Positions 45,214 to 54,590 are shown, counted from the first letter of the stretch. The stretch is 64,000 nt of DNA from Rhodospirillales bacterium (GCA_028869995.1 JAGWQN010000004.1:1-64000), one strand, 5' to 3'. Notes: generated from the letters alone by a model not told the origin. Translations and numbers: made by a program.

Positions 45214-45819
45214 ATGAGAACGGCAATCGGCGTTTCTTCGTTCGCTTTCAAAGGCTGGCGCGGACTCTGTGCCGCGCTGCTGCTGAGCTCGACCTCCATT
45301 CCTTCCGCGCGAGCGGCGAGCGCGACCATCACCGCGGCAGCGACGTCGGCCTCGGTCAGCGGAAGCGCGACCTCGCCGATCGGCGCGACGACCAGGACGC
45401 GCTCGATGACGCGCTCGATCTCGACCCCGCACATGGCGCTCTCGATCAGCCACGCGCAGGTCATGTCGAAGACCGCAGGCGCGCCGGGCGGTGTTCTCGT
45501 CGGCCATGCCATCACACGCGCGCGCTCGATGGCCCTCGACACGCCGGGCAGGACTGCGACAACGGCCACCTCCGCCTCGTCGGCGCGCACCCACGGCACT
45601 CCCGGGGCTGTGGGCAGCGTCTCCGTCGCAGCCGGCTCGACCGCGCAGGCGTCGGCGCCAGGCAACACCGCGACCGCGCAAACAGCCGTCGCGGCGGGCA
45701 CCTCGGGCGTTTCCCCAGGGGCAGCGGCTCCCGGCCGGGGGCATGCGGCTGCGCCGTCGGGCGGGCGCGCGGGCGTGGATGGTGGTGCGGCGGGTCATGC
45801 CGCGGGCGGACGGCGATGA
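45214..45819 (+). CDS. Exported Ala/Ser/Thr-rich protein of unknown function
   Basis: 201 residues from ATG 45214, with GAGG 5 bp upstream. Signal peptide of about 36 residues (ending SARA). The mature part is Ala/Ser/Thr/Gly-rich but more basic than the large neighbour, with TRTRSMTRSIS and ITRARSMALDTPG as the least repetitive segments and a Gly/Ala/His/Arg tail. Third codon positions are strongly GC as in neighbours, supporting real coding on this strand over the long antisense frame. Not recognised. Confidence 0.6.
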   Translation: MRTAIGVSSFAFKGWRGLCAALLLSSTSIPSARAASATITAAATSASVSGSATSPIGATTRTRSMTRSISTPHMALSISHAQVMSKTAGAPGGVLVGHAITRARSMALDTPGRTATTATSASSARTHGTPGAVGSVSVAAGSTAQASAPGNTATAQTAVAAGTSGVSPGAAAPGRGHAAAPSGGRAGVDGGAAGHAAGGRR

Positions 45820-45891
45820 GCGGGCGACGTGTGCGCGCTGACCGCGCAGCTGGGCAAGGAGCGTGAAGCCGTGCCGGTGGGAGCGACAGCC

Positions 45892-46212
45892 ATGAGGATC
45901 GCCGCCCTGTTGGCACTGCTGAGCGCCGGCACGACCGCAGCCGACAGGCTGCCCGCGAGGCAACGCGTCGCCGCCGCCGGCCAGGCGGGCGCCTCGGCCG
46001 CGGCAACGGCGACGGCGAGCATGACGGCGGGCGGCGCCGGCGTTTGCGTGGCGCATGCGACGTCGCAGGTGGTGCGTCGTGTGGGCGGGCGGACGATCGT
46101 ACGCCGGGCTACGAAGACGGTCCGTGGCGAAGCCGGCTCCTGCCGCGCCGATGCCTCTGCGAGCGCGAGCCAGCCCGCATCGTCCAAGGTCCTTCCCGCG
46201 AAGCCCCGCTGA
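45892..46212 (+). CDS. Small exported protein of unknown function
   Basis: 106 residues from ATG 45892 with GGGAG about 8 bp upstream. Signal peptide of about 17-20 residues (MRIAALLALLSAGTTAA). The mature chain is Ala-rich with two Cys (GVCVAHATSQ and GSCRADAS) flanking a basic core VVRRVGGRTIVRRATKTVRG, so one disulfide is possible. It lies 72 bp after the previous exported gene, likely in the same transcript. Not recognised. Confidence 0.5.
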   Translation: MRIAALLALLSAGTTAADRLPARQRVAAAGQAGASAAATATASMTAGGAGVCVAHATSQVVRRVGGRTIVRRATKTVRGEAGSCRADASASASQPASSKVLPAKPR

Positions 46213-46230
46213 GCGGCTCCTCGCGCCGAC

Positions 46231-46260
46231 CCCCGTCATCACGATGCTGTGATGACGGGG
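46231..46260. terminator. Hairpin between convergent genes
   Basis: Perfect 12-bp stem CCCCGTCATCAC / GTGATGACGGGG with a 6-nt loop, midway between the plus-strand stop at 46212 and the minus-strand stop at 46278. No T-tract; probable bidirectional transcript end. Confidence 0.6.
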
Positions 46261-46277
46261 AAGAGGCGGAGGGATGT

Positions 46278-47204
46278 CTATGCGGCCGGCGTGACGCGAA
46301 CCTGAGTCGCACCCGTCGCCGCGTTGGTCACGACGATGCGGAAGCGATAGCTCCGGCCGGGCATCATTGCGGGCATGTTGACATTGACATCGTGCAACGA
46401 CTGCAAGACCTGATGACGCGCGCCCAGCAGCGAGACGTTGAAGGGTGGCACGCTCACCTCGGATGTCGACGTGTTGACGATGTCGCCGACGATCACGACC
46501 CGAGGCGGTCCGTTTCCGTCCATCCGCGACGAGGTCAGGTGACGGATGGACAGGTTCCCTGTGTTGGCGGCGATCGTCACGGGACCCTGGCAGGGAACGA
46601 ACCCCTGCGGCAGTTTGTCCACGCAATATCGTGACTTATATTGCGAGATGGCAACGTGTGTCCAACCGACGCCAAAGCGCGACGACCAGCTCTCCGGGGC
46701 GCGGAAGCTGAGCGAATAGAGGCCTGGCTGCAGTCTCGCGGTGGGGGCTGCGATCAACATATCCGTATGACCCGGGACCGGTGCGAAGCGGAGGGGAATG
46801 CGATACTGAGCCAGATTGGGGGCTGCCCATTGTTGCGGACGGACGACGACCCTCCCATCGTTCATTCTGCTCGAGCGTACATGGGCGACGCGTTGCAGGA
46901 CGATGGCCTTGTCCTCGGCGGTCGCGTCCATGCTGAGCCACCGGCTGTAGACGAGAAAGCGCGTGTTGCCGGCGAGATCGTTGCGATCGGACCAGGTTTT
47001 CCGCTCCCATGAGCTGTCGCCATTCAGGCGGACCAGTCCATCGCCGGTCATGGCGTAGAGACCGTAATAGGTGGGTGCTGCGACGGAACCTCCGTCTGGG
47101 AGCGTCGAGAGCTGCCGGTGCGTCGGTCCGGGTCCGCCACAGGATGCCACCAGAAGAGCCGCAGGCAGCACGACGAGCCTGCCGATTGAATTCCACATTG
47201 CCAT
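46278..47204 (-). CDS. Lipoprotein of unknown function
   Basis: 308 residues. Lipobox LLVASC with Cys at about residue 23, so membrane anchored. The middle region has TYYGLYAMTGDGLVRLNGD and AQYRIPLRFAPVPG. The C-terminal about 75 residues (PPRVVIVGDIVNTSTSEVSV to YRFRIVVTNAATGATQVRV) look like the Ig-like fold seen in FxLYD/DUF3426-type domains. GAGG 6 bp upstream supports ATG 47204. It converges with the exported genes. Not recognised beyond this. Confidence 0.72.
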   Translation of the reverse strand: MAMWNSIGRLVVLPAALLVASCGGPGPTHRQLSTLPDGGSVAAPTYYGLYAMTGDGLVRLNGDSSWERKTWSDRNDLAGNTRFLVYSRWLSMDATAEDKAIVLQRVAHVRSSRMNDGRVVVRPQQWAAPNLAQYRIPLRFAPVPGHTDMLIAAPTARLQPGLYSLSFRAPESWSSRFGVGWTHVAISQYKSRYCVDKLPQGFVPCQGPVTIAANTGNLSIRHLTSSRMDGNGPPRVVIVGDIVNTSTSEVSVPPFNVSLLGARHQVLQSLHDVNVNMPAMMPGRSYRFRIVVTNAATGATQVRVTPAA

Positions 47205-47558
47205 TTGCGCCTCGCAAGATGTTATGGGGACGTATCGTCATGCCGTGCGCGATCTTCCACTGCGAATTATGGCGAAATGCCGCATGAGCATCACATGGTC
47301 GTGGACGCCACAAAAAAGTCACATGCGTGGTCATGGTGATCTGCGAACGAGCCAGGATGCGAACGCACCACCGGCTATTTTTTGGCGTGCGCCCGCGACG
47401 ACGCTGCGATGCCTTAGACGGCGTTTGCCGGAGTGTATCGGGAGCTTGGAAATGCTCGCCTGTCACGAACGGTACGAAAACAAAATGATATCCTCAGACT
47501 GCCGTCTGAAGCAAGATGGCTCGCGTAGCACCGGAAGAGCCGTCGTGGCGGCGGCGCC
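47205..47558. other. Divergent intergenic region, lipoprotein / regulator
   Basis: 354 bp. Contains two TCACATG copies (47291 and 47319) around an A6 run and, 50 bp before the regulator start, an inverted repeat TCAGAC-TGCC-GTCTGA (47494-47509). Base composition is lower in GC than the flanking genes, consistent with promoters for both directions. No gene is seen. Confidence 0.5.
47494..47509. promoter_or_regulatory. Inverted repeat before the orphan regulator
   Basis: TCAGAC-TGCC-GTCTGA, perfect 6-bp arms, 49 bp upstream of the ATG. A plausible autoregulatory site for the winged-helix protein; inference only. Confidence 0.35.
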
Positions 47559-48395
47559 ATGATCGAGCCGGCTGCCGACTCTCCCGCAGGCGGCGACGAT
47601 GCTGGGGCCGTGGTGGCGTCGCGCGAACGCACCTTCAGGGTGCTGACCACAGGCGAGGTCCGGGATCGTCATGCCGCACTGCTGCGTCGCCTGTCGGCGC
47701 GCGTCGCGGTCGAGGAGGTGGCGGATATCCCGGCGGTCCTGCGGCGTCTGGGTGAGGCGCCGCCGCCGCATCTCCTGGTGCTCGGCTGGAACGGTGACGC
47801 GGTTGGCGATCTTGAGACCGTGCGAAGCCTGCACGCGCATCCCAGCCGGGTGCCGCTGTTTATCGTGCAGCACCAGCCGGAAGTGCTGGCCGGGCAGGCT
47901 TGGGGCACGGCCGATGACAGCGAGGAGGTGGATGTCGTCCGCGACGCCGTGTTGCGGCTCGTGGCGTCGATCGGCAGCCTGGTGAGCGGCACGCCCGATC
48001 CGGACAGGCGGTCCGCCTCCGTCGCCGACGTGCCGTCGGAGAGCCCGCTCGAGCTACGCCGCGACGAGTGCCGCGCCCTGTGGCGCGGCCGGGTCGTCAA
48101 TCTGAGCCTCACGGAGTTCCGCATCGTCGCGCGGCTGGTTGCCGAGGCGGGCGCGGAGATCAGTCATCGCGATCTCTACGACACGATCAAAGGCGAGGGT
48201 TTTGTCGCCGGCGCCGGCGAGGCCGGCTACCGCAGCAACGTGCGTGCAACGATCAAACGAATCCGCCAGAAGTTTCGCCAGGCGGATCCCGGATTTGAGG
48301 CGATCCGCAACTATCCGGGCTTTGGCTATCGTTGGGTTGTCGACGTTGCGGCGCCGGCCGGCCCGGTGACCGGCGCCCGCAGCGCCGGCCTCTAA
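47559..48395 (+). CDS. Orphan OmpR-type winged-helix regulator with degenerate receiver-like domain
   Basis: 278 residues. The C-terminal DNA-binding domain (about 165-270) matches Trans_reg_C: LSLTEFRIVARLVAEAG, ISHRDLYDTI, NVRATIKRIRQKFRQ and the terminal NYPGFGYRW. Residues about 25-140 could be a receiver-like fold (HLLVLGWNGD, VPLFIVQHQP), but the usual phospho-acceptor Asp position is replaced and no conserved Lys is seen. No histidine kinase is nearby. The last 4 bases overlap the end of convergent tamB. A ChvI-like regulator is the nearest resemblance; target genes are unknown. Confidence 0.72.
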   Translation: MIEPAADSPAGGDDAGAVVASRERTFRVLTTGEVRDRHAALLRRLSARVAVEEVADIPAVLRRLGEAPPPHLLVLGWNGDAVGDLETVRSLHAHPSRVPLFIVQHQPEVLAGQAWGTADDSEEVDVVRDAVLRLVASIGSLVSGTPDPDRRSASVADVPSESPLELRRDECRALWRGRVVNLSLTEFRIVARLVAEAGAEISHRDLYDTIKGEGFVAGAGEAGYRSNVRATIKRIRQKFRQADPGFEAIRNYPGFGYRWVVDVAAPAGPVTGARSAGL

Positions 48396-51300
48396 TAGTC
48401 GAGCTGGTAGCTCAGGCCGATGGAACCGCCGGTGCTGTCCTGCGGTGCCGCCCCGCTCACGCTGCCGCCGGTGCTTGCCTGGGTGTTCAGCTTGAGCCGT
48501 TTCGTGAGGTTGATCTGCACCTGCGCGTGCGTTGAGCCGCTCATGCTTCGCGACGCTCCGACATAGACGCCTGGGGCCACATATTTGCCGGCCTGCAGGG
48601 TCGCGGCACCGATGTGTCCGCTGCTGCTGCCGACGGCAAGGCGGTCGAGCCCGAGCGCGCTCTGAATCCCGCTCAGCGGGCCGCCGCCGCCGCCATGCGT
48701 CAGCGAGTAGAGCGCCTGCGCGATCGCCGCGAGCTGCAGCGGGGATAGCTGGGAGAGGCTGACGCCATAGAGCAGATGCGCCAGCACTTCGTCCTGCGGC
48801 AGCGTGGGTGTGCTGGAGAGCGCGATGGTCGGGTGGGAGGCGGTGCCGGCGACGGTAAGCCGCGCGGTGATGCCGCTGGCTTGGCTCTGGGCGACGAAAT
48901 GCAGCACCGGGTTGAGCCGACCGGTGATGCTTTGTCCGGTGAACGTGACGTTGCCCTCGGTCAGGGTGAGATTGGCACCGGCGAGGGCGAAGCTGCCATT
49001 CGCGAGCTGGAACCCATCGGAAACCTGTGGCGCAGCGCTGGTGCCGCGCAACCGCAGATCGCCGCCGAGCCGCGCAAAGAGACCGCGCCCGCGCACGAAG
49101 ATCGCCGGCGGCGCATGCACGTTCAGGTCCAGGCCCAGCAGGGGAGCGGGCGAGGGAGGTGCCGGCGCTCGCTGCCCCGGGCGCACGACGTCGAGCGTCG
49201 CAACGGAAGGCGGAAAGCGGTCGGGGATGTTGATCGTCGCGTGCCGCACCGAGATCGTTCCGGAGAGGTCGAGACGACGCTGCGCCCTTCCGCGGAGGGT
49301 CAGGTTGGCGTCGAGATCGGCGGTCAGCAGGTCGGATGCGAGCGGCTGGGCGTTGTTCATGCGCAGCGCGAGATCGAGCGGAATGCCCGGTTGCAGGGCA
49401 CCGATGCTGCCGGTCAGGCCAATCGTTCCGGGGCCGGCATGGGCCAGTCCGTTCTCGATCCGCAGACTTCGCCCCTGGCCGATGATCCGCCCGCTGATGT
49501 CGGTGAGATGCACGCCCCGCGCAACGTCCTGCAGTTCGCCGCCGGAAAGATCGAGGGTGCCGGAGAGTGCGGGCTGCTGCACGCTGCCGCGCAACGCCGT
49601 GTCGATGGCCAGACGGCCGGCGACGTGCTGGCCATTCGCCTCGAGGATCGGGTTGGCAAGGGCGAGGTCGATGTCGCCGCGGGCGGCGAGCGCGAGCGGC
49701 CCGGCGGCGCCCAGCGGAGCCGTCCCGGTGAGCGTGAGGGCGAGGCCCTTGCCCGCGCGCAGACGAGCGTCGACCGTGGTGCGGCCCCGGGCGAGGCCGA
49801 GGGTCGCGGTCAATGCTGCCGGCGGCAGGGCGCGCGCGTGGCCCGCGAGCAGGCGCATGTCGCGCGCGGCGATCCGCACCGTGCCGCCTGGCGCCGCGAG
49901 GGAGCCGGTGAGGTGCGCGCCGATATCGGCCATGCCGCTGGCCTGCAGGGCCGGAAAGAACGGCCGGGCCAGTGCCGGCGTCGCATGGGCGAGAGCGGCG
50001 GTGAGGTCGAGGGTCGGCAGCACCTGCCCGGCGATCTCCAGCGTCGCGGTGCCGAGGGCGAGGCGCAGCTGGCCGATCGTAAGCCGCGGCCCATAGGCGA
50101 TGCGGGCCGGGGCGAGCAGGTGCAGATCCTCGCCCTTCCAGGCCGCGGTCAGCGTGCCCAGCACGACCTGCCGGGCGGGAAGATCGGCCTTCGCGCGCGC
50201 GGACAGCCGCAGCGGGGCGCTCTCCAGACCGGTGAGGCTGGCATCGGCGCCGATCGCGAGGTCCGACAGCGTTCCGCTCGCCGTTGCGGTCGCGTCTGCG
50301 GCAAGCTGGCCGGCCCGGATGCCGTGCGCCACGAGGCGCATCGCGATCGCGGCGCGGCCGGCGGGGTTCGTGATCGTTGCGTTCAGCGTGGCCGCGCTGA
50401 TCCTGGCAGCGGCGGTGCCGGCATCCTTCGCCTGCACGGTGAGGGTGACGCGCGGCGTGGCGCCGGCCACCGCGGTCGCGACCTGCGCGCTGGCGCTGCC
50501 GGATAGCGGCAGCCCCAGCAGCGGCGTGAGATCGGCCAGGCGTTGCATGCTGATGTCGAGCGTGCCGAGCGGGAAGGCGGCGCCTGGCGGCAGGCTGAGA
50601 TCGGCGGTCCCGTGCAGTGTCTTCCAGTCGAGCGTTCGCAGGTGGATCTGGCTCGTCTGCCGGTTGCGCCGGGCGTCCGCGGCGAGGGCGAGCGGGGCGC
50701 CGTCGAGCGTGGCGTGCAGGACGATTTCGGCGCGGGGGCGCCGCGGCAGGCCGGTGAGGTCGGCGCTGAAGGCGAGCGGGCCCGGAGGTATCTGGCGGGT
50801 CCCCAGCGAGCCCGTGGCGAGCAGATGGGCGGCCAGATTGTCCATGGTCCCGCTGGCCGTGCCGCGCAGCCTCAACTGGCCGCGCAGGGCGGGGCTCGCG
50901 GCCGCGAGGTCGGGGAGGTCGATCGTGCAGGCGGCCTCGAGCGCGCTTCCCGCAGCGCTGCCATGAGCCGCGAGCCGCAGCGCGGCGCCTGTCAGCGTGG
51001 CGGACCGCACGGCGAGATGCAGGCCGGAAGGCGCCGCGTGCAGTGCGGCGTGGAGTGCCAGATGCCCGGTGCCGCCGATGAGGGCGACCACCGGGCGCAG
51101 CCCCCCCGTGATCGCGAGCGGACCCGAGAGCGAAATGGCGGTGTTGGCACCGTGCTGCGCGAAGGTGGCCGCAAGTGTGGTGCTGCCGGTGAGGGGGACG
51201 CCGGCCATGGCGGCGAAGGGCGTGAGGTCGGGCAGCACGAGGCGCAGCGTGCCGTGCGGTGATGCGCCGAGCGCCACGGTGCCCCGGGCGGTGGCGAGCG

Positions 51301-52480
51301 GGTGGCGCAGCCGGAAGCGGACCTGCGGAGGCGCCGTGCCGAGCCGCGCGGTTGCGGTGAGTTGGAAGGGAGCGGCAGAAAACAGGGTTGGTTGCGGTCC
51401 AGGAATGAGAACGCCATCGGCCGTGGCTGCCAGCGTGACGGTTCCCTGCCGCCCCTGAAGCGTCGCATCGAGCGAACCGATGGTAGCACCTGCGGCGCTG
51501 AGGCCGGCGATGCGGATCCGGCCCGTCGCGTGAGGCCGGCTCAATGTCCCGGAGAGGTGCGTCTCGATCGCGACGGACCGCCAGGCGAGGCCGGCGGCGG
51601 GGGCCATCGCGGGGGCACTGGCCTGTACATCCAGCGTCGCGGCCCTTGCGGGCAGGTCGATCGTGCCGGCGGCGCTTGCCGTGAGAGGCCCGGCGGCCAG
51701 GGCCAGGTGCAGCGCCGCGGCATCGCGCGGCCCGGCGAGGGACAGTCGCAGATGCAGCTTGCCCCCGAGGTGCGGCAGGCGCGCGATGCCGGCGAGCAGG
51801 CCACGATCGGGTTCCTTGGCATCGATGCGCAGGGCGATCGTCTGCGCCATCAGCCGTGCCGAGGCGACATAGGAGCCGGGAGCATCGAGGCGGTGCACGA
51901 CCAGCTTCGCGGTGCCGCGGCCGGGGCTCGCGAGGTCGGCGCGCCCGCTGACCGCCAGCGTTGCCGGCGTGCCGGCGATGGGCGCCCCGAGGGTGAGCCG
52001 TCGGACCGCGAGCTGGTCGATGGCGAGGTGCGCGACCGGGAGGCCAGATGGCGCGCCCAGCGAGGCCGGCGCGGCTTTGTTTGCGCCACCTTGTGCCTGC
52101 GGCAGCCGCGTGAGCTCGATCACATTCGCTGTGAGCGAGCGGATGTGCATGCTGCTCGAGAGCAAGGCGAGCGGAGACCAGCGCAGCTCGACGCCTTCGA
52201 GGATCGCGTAGACCCCGTTGCGATCACGCACCGAGATACGTGCGATGCGCAGGTTCCAGGGTGGCGTGCCGCCGAGGCCCGCGATCTGCACCGCCCCGCC
52301 ACTGAGCGCGGTGACTTCGGCCGCGGCCAGGCGCTGGCCGAAGCCGGTTTCCAGCAGGGCGAGCACGCTCCCGGCGGCGAGCAGCGGCACGACGACGACG
52401 AGGCAGGTGAACCAGACGAAAAATCGTCCGGCGCGTCGTTTCCGGCGCGGTCCTGGTGTTGCTGTCGTGGTGTCGCCCAT
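48392..52480 (-). CDS. tamB: Translocation and assembly module protein TamB
   Basis: 1362 residues. N-terminal inner-membrane anchor (about 20-42), then a very long beta-strand-rich AsmA/TamB-like groove and the C-terminal DUF490 domain, which ends LTKRLKLNTQASTGG to LSYQLDY. It spans the periplasm and moves phospholipids or outer-membrane proteins together with TamA. It starts with a one-base overlap on the tamA stop (TGATG). The stop codon overlaps that of the convergent regulator. Confidence 0.92.
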   Translation of the reverse strand: MGDTTTATPGPRRKRRAGRFFVWFTCLVVVVPLLAAGSVLALLETGFGQRLAAAEVTALSGGAVQIAGLGGTPPWNLRIARISVRDRNGVYAILEGVELRWSPLALLSSSMHIRSLTANVIELTRLPQAQGGANKAAPASLGAPSGLPVAHLAIDQLAVRRLTLGAPIAGTPATLAVSGRADLASPGRGTAKLVVHRLDAPGSYVASARLMAQTIALRIDAKEPDRGLLAGIARLPHLGGKLHLRLSLAGPRDAAALHLALAAGPLTASAAGTIDLPARAATLDVQASAPAMAPAAGLAWRSVAIETHLSGTLSRPHATGRIRIAGLSAAGATIGSLDATLQGRQGTVTLAATADGVLIPGPQPTLFSAAPFQLTATARLGTAPPQVRFRLRHPLATARGTVALGASPHGTLRLVLPDLTPFAAMAGVPLTGSTTLAATFAQHGANTAISLSGPLAITGGLRPVVALIGGTGHLALHAALHAAPSGLHLAVRSATLTGAALRLAAHGSAAGSALEAACTIDLPDLAAASPALRGQLRLRGTASGTMDNLAAHLLATGSLGTRQIPPGPLAFSADLTGLPRRPRAEIVLHATLDGAPLALAADARRNRQTSQIHLRTLDWKTLHGTADLSLPPGAAFPLGTLDISMQRLADLTPLLGLPLSGSASAQVATAVAGATPRVTLTVQAKDAGTAAARISAATLNATITNPAGRAAIAMRLVAHGIRAGQLAADATATASGTLSDLAIGADASLTGLESAPLRLSARAKADLPARQVVLGTLTAAWKGEDLHLLAPARIAYGPRLTIGQLRLALGTATLEIAGQVLPTLDLTAALAHATPALARPFFPALQASGMADIGAHLTGSLAAPGGTVRIAARDMRLLAGHARALPPAALTATLGLARGRTTVDARLRAGKGLALTLTGTAPLGAAGPLALAARGDIDLALANPILEANGQHVAGRLAIDTALRGSVQQPALSGTLDLSGGELQDVARGVHLTDISGRIIGQGRSLRIENGLAHAGPGTIGLTGSIGALQPGIPLDLALRMNNAQPLASDLLTADLDANLTLRGRAQRRLDLSGTISVRHATINIPDRFPPSVATLDVVRPGQRAPAPPSPAPLLGLDLNVHAPPAIFVRGRGLFARLGGDLRLRGTSAAPQVSDGFQLANGSFALAGANLTLTEGNVTFTGQSITGRLNPVLHFVAQSQASGITARLTVAGTASHPTIALSSTPTLPQDEVLAHLLYGVSLSQLSPLQLAAIAQALYSLTHGGGGGPLSGIQSALGLDRLAVGSSSGHIGAATLQAGKYVAPGVYVGASRSMSGSTHAQVQINLTKRLKLNTQASTGGSVSGAAPQDSTGGSIGLSYQLDY

Positions 52481-54378
52481 CAGAACGCCTGTCCGATGCC
52501 GACGTAGAACTCGTAGGCATCGCCGCCCGGCTCGCGGGTGAGGGGGAAGGCGACGTCGAACCGGATCGGGCCGACGGAGGTGTCGTAGAGGAGGCCCACG
52601 CCCGCGCCGATATGCAACCCGCCCTCGAAGGGCGCGGCGCGAGGTGCGACCTGCCCCATGTCGGTGAACACGCTGGCGGCGAAGTTGCCCCAGAGCTTCT
52701 GCCGGAACTCGATTTGGGCGAGATCGACCGCGAGCCCGCCGATGGCGGTCCCGTCCGCAAATTGGGGGCCGATCGACTGGTATTTGAAGCCGCGCACGCT
52801 GCCCCCGCCGCCGGCGTAGAAGCGCTGGTCCGGCGGCAGGGCGAAGGCGGACCCCGCGCCCTGGATGGAGCCGATCAGGGCGTGCAGCGCGAGCACCGAG
52901 CGGCCATGCCGGCCAAGCCCGAAATCCGCCAAGTCGACATAGGTGGAGGCCGATGCCAGCAACACCAGGAAGCTCGATGTCCGGCCGCCGAAGGATTGGG
53001 TCGGGGTGGCCGAAAGGTTGAGGCGAACCCCCCGCGTCGGGTCGAGCAGGGAGTTCGTGCTGTCGTAGCTTGCCTGGAGGGGCAGGCCCAGCAGCGTGTA
53101 GTCGCGGGTGACGCCCTGCTGGTTGATCGACTCCTCGGCGGCGTTCAGGCCCGTGCTCACGGTCCAGTGCGTCGCGAGGTGCCGGAGCAGACTGGCGCGG
53201 CCGAGCAGGGCGGTCTGGTCGTAGGTGTCGAGCGAGCGGCGCAGCGCCGCGACATCGAGGCTCAGGGTCTGGCCGCGGGCGCGCCAATCCGGTTTCACAA
53301 ACCGCGCCGAGATGTCATAGCCCGGGTTGCGGGTGGCGCGGCCGGCGAAGCCGTCGATCTGGGCGCCGAGATGCAGCTGTTCGGCATGGCCGAAGACGTT
53401 GCGGTCCGACCAGCCGATACCCAAGCTGGTGCCGAGATCGGTCGCGTAGTCGGCGTTCAGCGAGACGGTGTGAGCCGGGCGCTCCTGCATCACGAAGGTC
53501 AGCGGCAGCCGACCCTGCGCATCCAGTTGCCTCGCCGGGTGCACCGCGACCGAGGAGAAGACGCCGAGCGATTGCAGGTCGGCCTGCGCGCGGTCGATCG
53601 CCTGCGGTGAGAAGCGCTGGCCCGGATGCACCAGGAGGCGATGGCGGATGAACCCTTGGGCGACCGCGTGAAGCCCTTCGAGGCGGATGGCCCCGAGATC
53701 CACGCGCGGGCCCGCCGTGACGTCGAAGACGATGTCGAGCGTGTGGCGTCCTGGGTTTTCGTAGGCACGCGGTGTGGGGACGCTCGCCAGCGCATAGCCC
53801 TCGGCGAGCAGCGCCGTCTGCAGTCGCGCCTGCGCCGCCAGCACGTCGGCGGCGACCGCCGGCTGGCCGGCGTGCAGGCCGATTGCCGCGCGTGCCTGCG
53901 GCGGCAGCGTGCCGTGCACGCTGATCCGGCCGAGGGTGAAGAGCGGCCCGGGCGTTGGCGTGACGGTGACGGCGACCGCGTGGCCCTGCGCCACCTGGGC
54001 CAGCCGGTCGGGCAGCGCCGGGTCGCCGGCGGCAAGCCGGTCCACCGTGACGGCCACGGTGCCGTCGTAGTAGCCGAAGCTCTGCAGGGCCGTTTGCAGA
54101 CGGCCGATGTCCTGTTGCGCGCGCAACGCCAGGGCAAACGGGGCGGCGGGCGCGGTGCGGCGCAGTTGCACCAGCTGGGAACTGGCCTCGATCGCGGCAT
54201 CGAGCGCGGTGTTGCCGGTCCGGGTGATCGCGACGGTGTAGGGCTGCGGATTCGCCGCGCCGGCTGGCCGCAGGTGCAGCGCACCGAGGCCGAGGCAGGC
54301 CGCGAGAAAGCCGGGGTGGCCGACGAACCGGCCGAGCATGGCGCGGGCGCGTCGAAGCCTGCGTGAGGTGCGGCGCAT
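52480..54378 (-). CDS. tamA: Outer-membrane translocation protein TamA (Omp85 family)
   Basis: 632 residues. Arg-rich signal peptide ending LRPAGA, POTRA domains (about 50-300), then a 16-strand barrel with the Omp85 signature GGGGSVRGFKYQSIGP and a C-terminal FYVGIGQAF ending in Phe, as needed for BAM recognition. Partner of tamB, which follows by a one-base overlap. ATG 54378 gives a proper signal peptide; ATG 54432 would add 18 residues. Confidence 0.92.
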   Translation of the reverse strand: MRRTSRRLRRARAMLGRFVGHPGFLAACLGLGALHLRPAGAANPQPYTVAITRTGNTALDAAIEASSQLVQLRRTAPAAPFALALRAQQDIGRLQTALQSFGYYDGTVAVTVDRLAAGDPALPDRLAQVAQGHAVAVTVTPTPGPLFTLGRISVHGTLPPQARAAIGLHAGQPAVAADVLAAQARLQTALLAEGYALASVPTPRAYENPGRHTLDIVFDVTAGPRVDLGAIRLEGLHAVAQGFIRHRLLVHPGQRFSPQAIDRAQADLQSLGVFSSVAVHPARQLDAQGRLPLTFVMQERPAHTVSLNADYATDLGTSLGIGWSDRNVFGHAEQLHLGAQIDGFAGRATRNPGYDISARFVKPDWRARGQTLSLDVAALRRSLDTYDQTALLGRASLLRHLATHWTVSTGLNAAEESINQQGVTRDYTLLGLPLQASYDSTNSLLDPTRGVRLNLSATPTQSFGGRTSSFLVLLASASTYVDLADFGLGRHGRSVLALHALIGSIQGAGSAFALPPDQRFYAGGGGSVRGFKYQSIGPQFADGTAIGGLAVDLAQIEFRQKLWGNFAASVFTDMGQVAPRAAPFEGGLHIGAGVGLLYDTSVGPIRFDVAFPLTREPGGDAYEFYVGIGQAF

Positions 54379-54429
54379 CACGTTGGGTCTAACGCAAGAT
54401 GGCGTCGGATGAAACCACCGGGCTTGCGG

Positions 54430-54482
54430 CATGTCTTAGAAAAAGATTTATATTGAGCATGTTATATCTATTTTTGCGACGC
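54430..54482. promoter_or_regulatory. AT-rich promoter region upstream of tamA
   Basis: About 50 bp of strongly AT-rich sequence containing TTATATTG, GTTATATC and a T5 run in otherwise GC-rich DNA, between tamA and the divergent permease. The likely location of one or both promoters; exact elements cannot be fixed. Confidence 0.4.
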
Positions 54483-54590
54483 CGCGCTTAGCTGGGGACC
54501 GCGCTCGGGCTGATGCCGCCGTGGCCCCGGAGCCGCACTGCAGGCGGTGCCAGGCGGTGTCATCGCCGGGCCGACGCGGTAAGTGACCGC

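Noticed and set aside
45040-46626. 528-codon open frame on the minus strand over the exported-gene cluster
   Set aside because: Arg/Gly-biased translation with no ribosome binding site. It overlaps the lipoprotein gene and two plus-strand genes that have signal peptides and ribosome binding sites.
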